DNA of 64,000 nucleotides, from positions 124,001-188,000 of the forward strand of contig JBDOQK010000004.1 of assembly GCA_040437565.1 (NCBI GenBank), written 5' to 3'. The notes beneath the pieces were generated by a model that saw only the letters and a list, made by a program, of their open reading frames with translations, was not told the DNA's origin and searched no databases. Positions 20,712 through 33,085 of the stretch are shown here, piece by piece (the stretch's first letter is position 1; every line of letters starts with the position of its first letter). This DNA is from Albugo candida (Eukaryota; Oomycota; Peronosporomycetes; Albuginales). Made by a program: the position numbers and the translations under genes.

Positions 20712-22469
20712 TGTTGGCAGCTGAGCGAAGATGCGGTGTTCCAGGAAAATTGCCAAAACTGAGATTTTATTTTTTAGAAGAGAATATGGGGATTTTATAC
20801 CACTTTTTTCAAAAAATATGGTTTGCATACCAAAAGTTTCAAAAATATATTTATACCAAAAGTTTAAACANNNNNNNNNNNNNNNNNNNNNNNNNNNNNN
20901 NNNNNNNNNNNNNNNNNNNNNNNNNNNNNNNNNNNNNNNNNNNNNNNNNNNNNNNNNNNNNNNNNNNNNNCTGCGTAATCAGCATCCGAAAACGCTTCCA
21001 GAGTGACTTCTCTGGAATTCGTGCATACTTCACCACCCAAATAGAGCTTCAGACTTTTAGTACCCTTAAGATACTTCACCACTCTGACACCTAACGCCTA
21101 ATCGGCTGTTGGTGCATGAGTACGTCTCGTCAGCTTATGCACAGCGAAACCGATGTCTGGACGCGTGCAGCGTGCAATCCACAAAAGGCTGCCCGTCAAA
21201 GGCTGGAACTCCTTGATAGTTGGCTTCTTGACTGAACGTATCTCCAAGCAGTCCGAGTTTGATGTTGTACTATCACTGTAGTCCCGACCGATAGGCGTGA
21301 GAACCGGATGCGCTTCATCCATTCCCATTTTCGTTATTAATTCGCATAAAGACGGTTCCTGATCCAGATAGTATCCATCTTCATCGCTGTGGCGAACTCG
21401 CATGCCCAAAAAATTGCTGACGGGTCCGAGATTCTTGATTGAAAGATTATCAAATGTAGACTCAATTCTCGAAAAACTTGTCCCCGTTATCAGTATAATG
21501 TCGACATATACTCCCAAAACCGTACTTTCTTTTGTGTCTTGGTCGTAATATAAACATGAATCTGTTAGACTTTGTTTGAAACCTGAATCGCTGAGCTTCT
21601 CATGCAACATATGACCCCATAGCCTTCCTGCTTGTTTCAACCCATATAGGCTCTTCTGTAAGCGTAGTACCACTTGATCACGACTCGTAAGACCCAGTTC
21701 ATCCAGCTTGGATGTCGATATTTTCATTCCTTGAGGCACGTGCAAACACAGGTCCAAGTTCTTTTCCGTTGGAGCCTTCACGTACGCATTAGGTACGTCA
21801 TCATGCCTTGATAGCATTGCCCAGATCCTTGCTACAGATAGTATGAGCTTTGCTGTGCCTAAATCCATGACTGCTGCACATGTCATGTCGTAGTTGACTC
21901 CGAATACTGTTTGTTCCCGAAGTAAAGCATTCTAGCATTGAAGCGTTCCAGATTGCCGTTTGCGTCCGTTTTTCGCTTGAATACCCACTTCGTATGTAGG
22001 GCTTTGATATCGTTGGTTCTTGGTACGATGGCCCATGTTCTGTTTTCCTCCAGTGAGGCTAGTTCTGCGTCTGCAACCTCCTTCCATTCGACATGCTTTA
22101 CTGGCTTCATTGCTTGATTGTACGTCTTCGGATCCGGCTCAATCAGCACTGACACGATATCTTGAGACGAAGCTTTCCTTCATTGGTTTCTGGTAACCAT
22201 TTTACTTCTTGGATCTTTCTTGATCAGATCCGAACGCGGCCTTGTGGCAGTTGTGATTGTTGGTATTCTTATGAGGTTTCACGTCTACCTCTGTCAAATC
22301 CTGTTAACGTCTCTTGGAATTTCCAAATATATTTGCGCCTTCCATAGTTGACTCCACATTTGAGATGTGTTGAGTGATAATGACAGTCTTTTATTTGGGT
22401 AAATACACTTTGTATCCTTTAGTTTTGGTAATTTTCCTGGAACACCGCATCTTCGCTCACCTGCCAACA
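20712..22469 (-). mobile_element. Copia fragment (element 3) flanked by 49-nt inverted repeats
   Basis: Lies inside the 3' LTR of element 1. The minus strand encodes reverse transcriptase in two frames: 22155-21883 (KEVADAELASLEENRTWAIV, WVFKRK) and 21886-21098 (RLQKSLYGLKQAGRLWGHML, VLGVYVDIILITG, RPDIGFAVHKLTRRTHAPTA), then RNase H start (LYLGGEV, TLEAFSDADYA) up to a gap. The active-site motif YVDD reads YVDI. The ends 20712-20760 and 22421-22469 are inverted copies of each other (TGTTGGCAG... and ...CTGCCAACA) with two differences in 49 nt. No gag, protease or integrase is visible. Confidence 0.72.
20871..20970. other. Assembly gap of 100 N inside copia element 3
   Basis: Lies between the left inverted repeat and the RNase H part of element 3. 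No repeat was seen across the gap. The missing sequence probably includes the end of RNase H and an LTR. Confidence 0.85.
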
Positions 22470-22471
22470 GG

Positions 22472-22730
22472 AAACCTGCACCCTAGTCCCTAGTTGTCTT
22501 GCCTACCATCCGTTCTTGAGGTCTTGCTTGCCAACCGCTCCTCATGCTTTAGCTATTTTTCATTTATGAAATCATGCTTATTTTAAGGCTTAATTATTGC
22601 TGCATCAATTCTCACTGATCACGCAACCCTACCCATCCTGCCAGGAAACTCCTGATACCATCATAGAAAAAATCAAATGATTGTAGAGAGTGAAAGCGTA
22701 CCTCATGTTCAACATGTCCATCTTCAACAC
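22472..22730 (-). repeat. 3' LTR of copia element 1, main part
   Basis: Matches the 5' LTR at 33132-33337 closely, with an extra AT-rich stretch of about 60 nt near 22550-22605. It starts 32 nt after the RNase H frame ends at 22763. The rest of this LTR is at 20667-20698, on the far side of inserted element 3. Confidence 0.72.
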
Positions 22731-22762
22731 TCCTGCTCGCAGTCGCATCGCATTCATACCAA

Positions 22763-25398
22763 CTAGTGCAAACCCAATAGCGACCGCAGCGTTTCGAGCT
22801 TGTGCTGGTTAGTCACCTTGGTAAACAGGTCAGCAAGCATGAGCTCGGAGCGAAAGTAGCACGGTTCCACTATGCCGCGACGGGCAAATTCCTTCACAAA
22901 CTTGAGGCACACATCGATATGTTTTACTCTTATGGACGAAGCTTCACCCTCAATCTGGTGGATAGCCGGTTGATTATCCAAATGAATCTTCATGGGCAGA
23001 GATGGTGCAAGTCTCACTTCCATCAGCATTTACCTTATCCCAAGGAGCTCACGCGCCGTTTTGGACGCTGCCACAAGCTCGGCCTTCATCGTCGAAATCG
23101 AAATTCCTCCTTGCTTTTCGCCGACCAGCTCACGGGCATTCCATTTAATAACACCATCGCTCCAATTAGGGACTTCCTGTCACCCTTTTCCGCTGTGAAG
23201 GCTGCGTCGCTGTATGACTCTAGCGTAAGAGCATCTTCACCATCAGTATCGGTACGCATCTTGAGACTTTTATTCTTGCTTCCCGAAAGGTACCTTGCAG
23301 TTCTCTTGGCCAATATCCAGTCCTACTCCCGCAGTTGATGAGTTTGATGCGTTGCATTGTGCAACGCAAACATGATGTCTGGGGGAATGGACCGCGAGAC
23401 CCACAACAACGTTCCAATGAGGGACTAAAACGACCGGATTGACGGGTTTCCAGGGTCTGCGTCCTTCAAAAGCAGGATAATTTCCGGTCTGGCTATGTCA
23501 TAGTACCTCTCCCCGATCGATGTACGCGTTGGATTATCCGACGCCAAACCGTGTTCCCGGAGCAACTCTTGTATTGCCTCCTCCTGACCCAGAGCATAAA
23601 AGGGCGCATCAAGCGCCTTAACTCGAATTCCTAGAAATATGGAAACCTCTCCCAGGTTTATAATTCAAAGCGATCCATCACTGTATAAACCCAATCGACC
23701 GATGTAGACTTTGTCTTCGTGACTAGGAGATCGTCGACGTACACACCAACTACTCATATCATCACCGTCGCGCTTGTATTACAGGCACAAAACCACTGAT
23801 GCACTGTTTAAATCCTGACTCTTTGAGTCTCGTACGCAACAGATGGCTCCATAGTCTTCCTGCCTGTTCAATCCATACAAGCTTTGCTTCAACTCGAGTG
23901 CGACTTCCCTTGCACTGGACACTACAACGTCATTGATTTTTTCATCCTTGATCTTCATGCATCTTGGTATGTGCAGAAATATCTTCAGATGCTCCTCCTT
24001 GTTAGCCTTTACATTGGCATTTAAAATGTCGCCATGTTTTGCAGGTACACCCCATGTCGCCGCAAGTCCCAGGATCACTTTCATCGTCGACATGTCCATA
24101 ACGGCATCGAAGCTCGATGAGTAGTCAGCACCGAAGACTTATTCATTCCCGCATGCAACTAGTCGTTCCTTGAGACGGCCCACTTCATCGTTTTCGTCTG
24201 TCTTGGTCTTATACACCCACTTACTGTGCAAGCATTTCTTACAGAGGCTGGTCGCTTGATCACGTATCAAATTTCGTTGGACTCATCTCCTCAGCATGCG
24301 TCTTCGGGTCAGGCTCGTATACTTGTTAGCACGGAGGCTACATCGATCTTCGTGGACATTCCTTCTTGCTTCGGCTGCTTAGTTGACCCACGTGTGGAAT
24401 AGGGGTCACGCATCCACTTCTTGAGCTTGCCCTTTCCCCTTTTTTTGTTTGCACCATCACCAATGTCTTCATGAGGGATATGTAAGTCTGCTTGAGAGTT
24501 TTCATTTTGGTATTCTCGCTGCACACTAAGTTCTAGTTGCTCGTTCTGGAAATCCGAAAGCGTTTGAATATTCGTGACTTGTTGCGTCACAATGAGACGT
24601 TGTCCTTGATTATATATACTCGATAGCCCTTGGTCTCGTGGCTGCGCGCGACGATGATGCCAACCTGGGCTCGATTTGTGAGTGAATTCTTCTTCGGGTT
24701 GCGGTATACGGTACATATGGAGCCAAATTCAACGATACCGCGTAGGACTGAAACTTGCTGTGTCAGCACCTCGTTTTGAGATGCACGCTTGTGATTCGAT
24801 TTGTAGGACCACAATTCAATATGTACGCCGAGTACTCAACCGCGTCACCCCGAAAGACAGCGGGAGGTCGCTTCCGAATATCATCGAGCGCGCCATATTT
24901 AATACCGTCCAGTGCAAGCGCTCTGCTTTGCCACTGGACGCTAGATTTCGCGCCTCGCTGACCTGTCCCGACACGCCGGCTGCTTTGCATAGTAAGTTCA
25001 CTTTCTGATACTCATCACCACCATCGTTTTGAAGCACATGCACCCGTCAATTAAAACGTTTTTCGAAGAATGCCAAGAACTCCTTGAGCTTCCTTGCCGC
25101 TTGGTTCTTGGTACGCGCGAGGAAAACGAGACAGTACTTACTCTTGTGATCAACAAAATTGACATTTCCAATTCGGTCCTTTGGTGTCATCGGTCCAGTT
25201 AGGTCCAAGCAAGTCACACCACTAATGCGATCAATAGGGATTTAATCCCGGTGTCTTCTCTGTGCTGCACGTGTTTGGTCTGTTTTGCTTGCGCACACGT
25301 GAAACATGTTTTTCGTTGATGAAGTCTTATCTTGGATCCAGGCTCGCGCGCCATTAGTTTAATTGTGTCATAGGAGAGGTGTTCAGGCGTTGATGAAA
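22763..25398 (-). pseudogene. pol 3' half of copia element 1 (integrase, RT, RNase H), broken
   Basis: In coding order: pre-integrase tail (HLSYDTIKLMAREPGSKI and CFTCAQAKQTKH, near 25370-25280), integrase fragments 25043-24763, the variable linker 24716-24309, reverse transcriptase (KVILGLAATWGVPAKHGDIL and ELKQSLYGLNRQ, 24099-23779) and RNase H (YSDAAFTAEKGDRKSLIGAM near 23200; KIHLDNQPAIHQ and VKHIDVCLKFVKEF near 22950). Multiple stops and frame changes occur, including short missing stretches, so no functional polyprotein is possible. Confidence 0.8.
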
Positions 25399-25399
25399 G

Positions 25400-25578
25400 T
25401 ATAAGAATATAATCGTCATACCGACGAAGCATATGGAAGAAAGAGCTGGGTTGATCGACCACTCTCTGAACGCATAAAGTGATGAAGGGATGGCTATGTT
25501 AGTGTTGAAGCGATAAGCCGAAGAAATATACACTTCCTTTTTTACCTTTTATTCAACTCGCAGTACGCTCCCATAATA
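25400..25578 (+). repeat. 5' LTR of copia element 2
   Basis: About 180 nt, similar to 29770-29952 with many substitutions. Both copies start TATAAG and end near ATA, not the usual TG and CA. The preceding 5 nt (25395-25399) are GAAAG. Confidence 0.78.
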
Positions 25579-25770
25579 AACGTTAATGCGTCCAATCGGA
25601 CGAACTGCTGCCACGGACCAGTGCAGCGAGCAGACGAATGTAGCCACCGGTCGCGAAAGGGATGGTGAGCCACTGGAAGAGAAGAGAGAGGTCAATAATG
25701 ATGAAAATACGAAGGGAACTGAGGAGAAGCTGCTGGATCTAATTACAGGCCTCGGAGAGCGCATGGAGCG

Positions 25771-25870
25771 NNNNNNNNNNNNNNNNNNNNNNNNNNNNNN
25801 NNNNNNNNNNNNNNNNNNNNNNNNNNNNNNNNNNNNNNNNNNNNNNNNNNNNNNNNNNNNNNNNNNNNNN
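25771..25870. other. Assembly gap of 100 N inside copia element 2
   Basis: Lies in the 5' leader or gag start of element 2. No matching repeat was seen at its edges. The sequence just after the gap reads better on the minus strand, so the orientation of this small piece may be wrong. Confidence 0.8.
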
Positions 25871-28800
25871 GCATCCAGCACATCCGCCAGTTGAGCAAAT
25901 TGGGCTTGTGCCTGACGCGAGGCAAAGAAATCTTGGAGTACACCCATTCGATGGAAAGGAACTATACGTAGGATTGGGTAGTGGGTTCCTGTAATGGGGA
26001 AGCAATTCGTGAGGCAAGTGCAGTTTGCGAAGCGTGTATGTGTTGTTCAGCGGCAAGAGGATGTGAAGGTCAATGTAGCCGGGCATCATTTGAAGGGCAT
26101 GGCCGAGAGGTACTACAATCAGCAAGTGGAAGGCTGGTGGGAGTAGGAGAAGACGCTCGAGCATGCGATGTAGTGGGTGCTCCACACGTTCAACACTATG
26201 ATTACTCCTGTCCAGAATATGAAGACTGTAGCAGAGAACGTCAAGAAAAACTACATGCAGCGCTACCTATACCTGGCCGCTGTCAGCGAGGCGTGTGGAG
26301 ATGCCCATAACCTCCTTCTGGACAATTTTGTGCACTACGCAGACCCGGAAATGCGAGTGACGATGCTTTCACGGCTAAATTTAGCTCGTGCTGACTACTT
26401 GAGGCAGGCTGAAGAGCTAGCGCACTTAGCTCAGTCAACCGAGATTGATTGATTTGAAAGGAAACCAATTCGGGAATGACTTGGTCAACGTGGTACATCC
26501 CGAAAGAAAAGACCCAAGAAAATGTTTCAAGTGCGGAAGGATTGGTCATGTGAAAGCAGGATTCCTAGAAAGAAAGGGAGTTCGATCAAAACGATCAGAA
26601 GCCGACTTTGTGCTAGCAGTGAAGGATAGAACGTTTGGTCAAGGATACTGGATACTAGACAGCGGATCAAGTTGTCACCAGATGAATGATTTAAGACTCT
26701 TGGATAATTTCGAAGACTACACTATCGAGTGCGTGTCTTCAGACGGAGGAGCTCTACGGATCACGAAACGTGAAACGGCCATTTTAAAGACGTCAGTGAT
26801 GCGAAAAGTGACAAGGGTGAAACTTTCAAACGTACAATATGCTGAGAGTTTTGAGCGAGACATCATTTCGTAGGGTTTATTAGAGGCAAAAAGATATGGC
26901 ATATCGTATAGCGATAACAAACATGTGGTCGCCGGAATAAATGGTGGACCGGTCATCTTCAACTTGGAAACGATGATCAATATCCTGATTGTTCGTGTAC
27001 AAGATTACAAGAATTATTTGAGTGTTCCGGTGATGTTCTGATGTCGGTGCTGACTCAGAACGAATTTGAAGTTGCTCAGGACTTACAAAAAGGATCCCTC
27101 ATGCATTTGCATCGGCGCTTTGGTCACCTACATTATCATACGATCATCAGTATGGCGAAGGACCCAGCGTCTAATATTCTGCTAACAGACGAGTTGCGTT
27201 TGAACTGTCTTGCCCGTGAGCAAGAAAAATAGATGAGAAACAAGAAATCAAAACGAAATACGGGCGAAAATTCACCTGTAGACGTGGATGAAGGAGTCAA
27301 ATGCTCGGATTTTAAAGGACCCATTTCTCCACGAGATCGACTGAGGAATTGTTATATGGTGAACTTTATCGATCATCGCACGAATTACTGCAGTGTTAAC
27401 ATAGCCAAGACTAAGGACGTCGCGGCTTAGCAACTGAAGCGTTTTATGGCTTTTTTTAGCCTCAGTTCAACTGTCGGATTCACGTGCTGAGGACCGATGG
27501 GAGAGGTTTATACCGGACGCTGGATTTATTTCGCAAGGAAAAAGCAATCGCACGACAAGTTAGCGAGTCACGCAATCAGGCAAGCAATGGTAAGAAGAAA
27601 AGATGCACCGTCCCATTATGAATATGGTGCGCAGCATGGTGTATGCACGTGGACTTTCATTAAGCTACTGGGGATATGTCGCGGTGTACGAGGCCTACAT
27701 CTTAACCAGGAGCCCAAGCAAGACGAATGAAGGGGGGCGATGTCCGCTGGAAATGCTGACTGGGACTGTGCAAGATCTGAGTGATATTGTTGTGTTTGTA
27801 TCAACATGCACGGTGCATCGTGAAGCAAGAAACAGATCTCTGAGAGAGCGGGGAACGACTAACGTGATTGTTGAAAAAAGTGATGAAGTCAAGGGATACC
27901 GGGTTTCCATCCCTCGGGACAAAAGAGTGATGGTGACTCAGGACGCCAGAAACGGGGAAACGAAATCGTATGGAAAGCAACCAGGAGCGGTTTCGGACAA
28001 GAAACTGAATGGTCGCAGACATAACAGGTTGTGGACGCGTGATAGACACCGTATCAGATCAGTGGGACGCAAATTCGCTGCAGCAGCTGTGGTAAAGGAC
28101 ATTGACAAGGTCGAAGAAACGCAGGTCATGGTTAATAGTGTGCGAGAACCAGACCCTAAAAACTATGGAGAAGCAATCAAAAGTGAGCTCAAGGATAAAT
28201 GGCTGATAATGGAGTCTTGGTGGTGGAAGTGCCACCATACAAGAGTCACGTGTTAAGAACCAAGTGGGTCTAAAAGATCAAGACGGATGGCCATGGGGCC
28301 ATCGAACGTTCCAAGGCACGTTTGGTTGCTTGTGGCAACGAACAAGTATACGGAGTTGATCAAGGCCTGACATTTGCACCGATGATAGAACTAAGTACGG
28401 TGAAGGTGATTCTGGTGCTTGCGTTGCGTCGGGGTGTGGATGCTGGTCATGGAGACATTTCCAAAGCATACGTGAAGGCATATAAGAAGCAGCACCTAGA
28501 GATATTCTTGGCGATCCCGCAAGGCATCACAATCGACCAAAAAGGTGTTTAAGCAACTTGCTGTGGATTAAAAGTACAAGCTGGCATTAAGGCTTGATAA
28601 GTTACTGTATGGGTTGAAGTAAGCCGGTCGTTTGTGGAGCGAGCTGCTGCATGCAAAGCTAGCGGATACTGGTTTTATTCGCTGCGTGACCGACATGTGC
28701 TCTTATTTCAAGCAACAAGACAGCGACACGACAATTGTTGGCGTCTATGTTGACGACTTGGTGGTGACGGCGTCTAAGGCGATACTGGTGAGCGTTTTCT

Positions 28801-29769
28801 TCGATAAAATGGGAATTTTGTCAATCAAGGACCTGGGACCAGTTAGCAAATTCCTAGGGAGACGAGTGGCTATCAACGAAGGCATACATTTGCTAGATAA
28901 AGAAATCTGAGATCGTGCAATTACTTGACCAACACGGGCTGACGAACACGAACGGGGTACGCTCGCCGATTGAAGACGAGAACAACGACACGGAGGATAT
29001 TCCGGTTTTCTTAGCTGTTCAAGCGATCACTAGAACTGAGCCGACCTTACGCGATTTCCAGTCACTTATGGTAGTTGTGGCTTGCGCGCTGCAATAGGCC
29101 TTACATCAGCTTTGCAGTGCACAAAGCAACGCGACGTACTCATAGGCCCACAGTAATGACTAAAAACTGGCAAAAGGGTCGCACGATACCTGAAGAAAAC
29201 GAAGGGTATGAAGTTGGAGATAAGAATCAAAAGCAAGAACACGAAGGGTGTCTCAATTGCAAGTTGGAGCGACTCCGACTTTGCTGCCGATAAGACGGAC
29301 AGGAAGTTCGTCACTGCAGGAGTAATCACCCTGTGTGGAGCACGCAGTGCTCTTGGTTTGCAAGAAGCAAACAGGAGTATCCCTCTCAACCATGGAGGCC
29401 GAGTTCACGTCAGCCTCTCGCATGGGAAGTGAACTGCTGGGAATGAGGGAGCTACTACGAGAGATTGTAATTACGGTGATGTAGCTAATGTCGATGTTTA
29501 TGAACAACCAGGCAGTTATCCGGCAAGTGGAAAGGAAGACAGCATGTCTAGCGTGAAACATGTCGATGTGTGGCTGAAGTTTATCTGTGACATTGCAAAA
29601 GAGACATCCTGAGACCAGAGTATGTTGAGTCACGGCTAATGATAGCCGACACTTTGACTAAGGAGTTACCGGCACCAAGAATGACGGAGATAGGGGGGTC
29701 TACAGATTGAGGTAAATGACGAGTCGGTGACGGTAAGAAAGGAAAGAGCGTGAGATGACTGAGGAGGAG

Positions 29770-29952
29770 TATAAGGACATTATCGTCATAACGATGAAGC
29801 ATATGGAATAAAAAGCTGGGTCGACCGACCACTCTCTGGACGCATTAGGTAAATCTCGTATGGCTATGGTAGGGTTGAAGCGATAAGCCAATATAATATA
29901 CACTTTCTTTTTTACCTTCTACTCAGCTCGCAGTACGCACCCAAAAATAATA
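29770..29952 (+). repeat. 3' LTR of copia element 2
   Basis: About 183 nt, the partner of 25400-25578. The following 5 nt (29953-29957) are GAAAG, matching the left flank. The divergence between the two LTRs shows the insertion is not recent. Confidence 0.78.
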
Positions 29953-29957
29953 GAAAG

Positions 29958-30630
29958 TGTATCAGGGTCCCCGCATGCACACCCACATTACCTTCCCGCT
30001 CCTTCGCTTCCTCGGTTGTGGTCATTACCTGGCCGGCCGCTTTTGCACCTGTTATCACGTCTTGGATCTTCAAAACTAGCACGTTGTTATGCATCGCCAC
30101 GTCGAATATAACGTCCGCGGTAGTGAGCAATATAAGCGATGGGCGAGCATCCTTGTATTCGAGCGCATACCTTTTTAGCTCAATTACGCCATAGGACACG
30201 ATATTGCGAGTCAGCATCAGTGCATAGTAGACTTCATTAAGCTGAGTTTTAGCTGGTCTTCCGCACGCCATCACGCAAAGAGCCACATTTCCGACCATTG
30301 TTAGCTGAAGCGGTTTTCCATCGGCGACCAAGCATTGGCCTTCACACTTGCGGGCATCTTCGAGTACTGCACTATTGCTCAGCAGGTGCCTTCTGGAACC
30401 GCTATACAGGATGCATGAATCGTCTTGGGTCTTGGTACCTTGTACACATATCGTGTAGTTGATAACATTCTTGGTTTTAATATTGTTACGCCAAGCCTCT
30501 TTGGCATCAATGTCTCTCTTCGATTTCTTCCTATATTTTTAAGGACACAGGGCTTGGACGTGACCAACCTTGCCACATCCATAACACGTGTGCGTATTAA
30601 CGCGTGGCTTATGTACGAAACATGGGACAC
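29958..30630 (-). pseudogene. Zinc knuckle and protease region of copia element 1
   Basis: Near 30590 the minus strand reads CYGCGKVGHVQALC, an intact CX2CX4HX4C retroviral-type zinc knuckle. Downstream is an aspartic protease region: SCILYSGSRRHLLSNSAVLE, where the catalytic Asp appears replaced (LYSGS for LDSGA), then LVADGKPLQLTMVGNVALCV and VYYALMLTRNIVSYGVIELK. It runs until the inserted element 2 cuts it at 29957. Confidence 0.72.
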
Positions 30631-30702
30631 TACGTCCTTACCAAACGAAGCAGCGCTTCGACTCCACAGACTCCGCTAAATTCGCAAGCTCTTCGGCTTG
30701 TA

Positions 30703-32051
30703 CAGTAGCCTACGAAAAGTATACGTTTTTTTCATATGACGGTTTAATTATCTCTTCAACCTTGACAAAGAATCAATTTTTGATGATCAAAGAGCCACAA
30801 TAATTCTAGAAAAAACGCTCAAGGCTGACAATAAAGTCTATTAGAAGCCGTTGCTACAGTATTTATATTCAGGAATTGCATTGTTTGTCGAAAATGTGCG
30901 TGCCATTTGGAAGGGTTCACCAGCTAGTTGCTCCAACTTGGCAGCAAGAACAGCAGCAATTCGCCTTGGTATTGAGCCTACTAGGTATCGAAGCATCTCG
31001 AGGGATACCTTACGGTATTCCTCACCAAGTGTGATAGCCATTTCTTCGACGTTTTTAGCCCGTCACGGTTCTGGGTGGCATCTTTAAGATTCTTCCGCAG
31101 GTTTTCGATGGGGTTGAAATCAGGACTTTGTGCAGGCCATTCTAGCTTTGCAAGCGACCTCTTATCACGCCATGTCTTTGCTACACTACGACGGTGTACT
31201 AGCGCACCATCCTCCATAAGAATTAGGCCTTTTTTTGTCATCCTGGTCGTCCATCCGTAGTCCAAGCGTAGCGTCATAGATCAGATTGACAAAATCGGTG
31301 GCAGTGCGATGCTGGGGTGGTATGATGAACATCTGTAGAATCCTCTCACCATCAAAAGCACCCCAGATCATCACCGAGGACCGTCCACTCCTAAATGCTG
31401 GCGCCAAACACTCAAAATTGAACTCTTCATCCACGCGACGCCACACAACAACCTGACGAGAATTCTTGCAAATCTCAAAGGTGGACTCGTCGGTCCAAAT
31501 GACATTCTTCCAGTGTTCTCTACTGTCCAATTTTTGTATTTCTTAGCAAACTCCAGTCTCTTGACCTTGTGTTAATCCGTCAAAAAAGGCTTCTTGGCGG
31601 CAATGCGGCTCTTGAAGCCCATTTCATGGAGGGCGCTACGGATTGTGCCTGGCGATGCAGGAGTATTCGCATTGTTCGCGATTTCTGCTAGTGGCGCCCG
31701 CCGGTTCTGCATCAAAGTGCACCCAATAGACCTGCGGTTCCTTTCTGAGAGCTTTGGTGGTCTTCCTCTTGACTTGGTACCCTTCACCATACCCCTTTGA
31801 CGACAGTTATGTAGCACTGTCGAAATGGTTGACTGGTTCAACCCTGTTCGGGCAGTGATTTCTCGCTGTTTCAAGCCTGCCTGATGCAATCCGACTGGTA
31901 GCTTTCCGATCAGTGCTTAAACAGCATGTCTTCATGTTTCACAAATGGTTTGATGTCGGAAACACAAAGTAACATGGCTGGATAGTCCGGTTATCTTATT
32001 TTTTGTGGTGTGGATTTTGGAAAAAAAATGTATACTTTTTGTAGGCTACTG
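30703..32051 (-). mobile_element. Tc1/mariner DNA transposon inserted in gag
   Basis: 1349 nt with terminal inverted repeats of about 30 nt: left 30703-30732 (CAGTAGCCTACGAAAAGTAT and on), right 32022-32051, differing at about three positions. A TA lies outside the left end and CA outside the right, consistent with a mutated TA target duplication. Removing the element rejoins gag of copia element 1. The transposase is on the minus strand in three broken pieces: helix-turn-helix part 31889-31572 (LKQREITARTGLNQSTIS), DDE part 31530-31186 (VIWTDESTFEI) and the last part 31277-30981 (AQSPDFNPIENL). A stop and at least two frameshifts make it non-autonomous. Confidence 0.88.
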
Positions 32052-32083
32052 CACAAGGTAAATCAACCCCGTTTTCGTCGTAC

Positions 32084-33065
32084 TTGGCCATAAGCACCGT
32101 GTGAAGCTCACTTGATGCATTGTGCACAATGTTGTCCAGCACCTGCACGTCAGCGCCACCACATGCATCACTCACCGCCATCAAGCAGAGGTTATGCTCG
32201 GGCTAGCTCCTCTTGAAGTCCTTCTTTACCGTGAATAGTTTCATCGACGGCGAAGCAGTAATAGTAGTCTTGAACTCCTGGTGTAAGCGTTACATGACGT
32301 GCGCGAGAGTCGAAATTCGTCCCCACCAAGTCTCGACCTGCTTCTTGTAGTACTGCTCGGCGGTACCACTTTGATAGTGCCCGAGCAGGTCCGTTTTTAC
32401 GTCCTCGGACCAGTCGAAGTCACAGGCCGTTTGTGCGTACTGGATCTACATCATGAATGTGCTGCCCCAATGTAGGAAACCGGAGCCCAATCCTCGATAC
32501 AGCTTTAAGCCATCAATTTTCGAATCGTCAGTCTTCGTTGATGCTCATCCGGTACCCATATTGCATGTTGAGCGTCCGGCTCAATGCGACGCGCGTATTC
32601 TTGCGCTGCCGAATAATCGATGTTCGAATACGGAGTACGCACCGGTGATGCTGCTTGCGCTGCTCGCCATTCTGGCTGAACCGCGTCTCTTCTTGCACCA
32701 TGCTGTACCATGTTCGGGCGACCTTGTTCAACTTTTGGACGCACCAGTGAATGCCCGAGCGCATCGATGTGCATCGGTGCACCACTGGGACCTTGTCACC
32801 GCGCTGATCGGAACATCCCTGGCTCGATCGTGCCCGTAATCCTTCCGTCTTCATCGCTCTTCAGCAGCGAGACCTTCATCTGCGTCATTCGCGCTCGGAG
32901 GTCGACATGGACTGCGAGTATTCTGAGAGTGATGTCATCGCCAATTTCGTGCAGCGTCGTTTCACCTTGAACTACCGCAGGAGACCCCGTGGCGCTTTCG
33001 TGGCTGGCGTCAAAGCTGACTGGAGTTGGTGCGCTCGGGGCGCCATCAGAGCCAGTTGGGCTCAT
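32084..33065 (-). pseudogene. gag of copia element 1, broken
   Basis: Starts MSPTGSDGAPSAPTPVSFD at 33065 and continues in frame to about 32796. It then needs a frame change (a segment beginning near 32774 reads MHIDALGHSLVRPKVEQG) and more changes and stops down to about 32054, where the frame is cut by the Tc1/mariner element. Sequence resumes beyond the transposon as AEELANLAESVES. Compare RQAEELAHLAQSTEID in element 2, which shows this is a gag segment. Confidence 0.65.
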
Positions 33066-33085
33066 GACCTATTAGCGAACACGTA

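Larger units (their letters stand above)
25400..29952 (+). mobile_element. Ty1/copia element 2, inserted in the pre-integrase region of element 1
   Basis: Plus-strand copia element bounded by LTRs of about 180 nt (25400-25578 and 29770-29952). The 5-nt sequence GAAAG flanks both ends (25395-25399 and 29953-29957), a clear target-site duplication. Removing the element brings the element 1 frame together as HFHQRL and HLSYDTIKLM, the GAG-pre-integrase motif, off by one base. Coding parts in order: gag (25980-26452), zinc knuckle (CFKCGRIGHVKAGF, last Cys lost), protease (WILDSGSSCHQM), pre-integrase (LMHLHRRFGHLHYHTI), integrase remnants, reverse transcriptase with YVDDLVVTASK (about 28750) and RNase H to about 29640. 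Several stops and frameshifts are present. A purine tract (about 29683-29698) lies before the 3' LTR. Confidence 0.85.
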
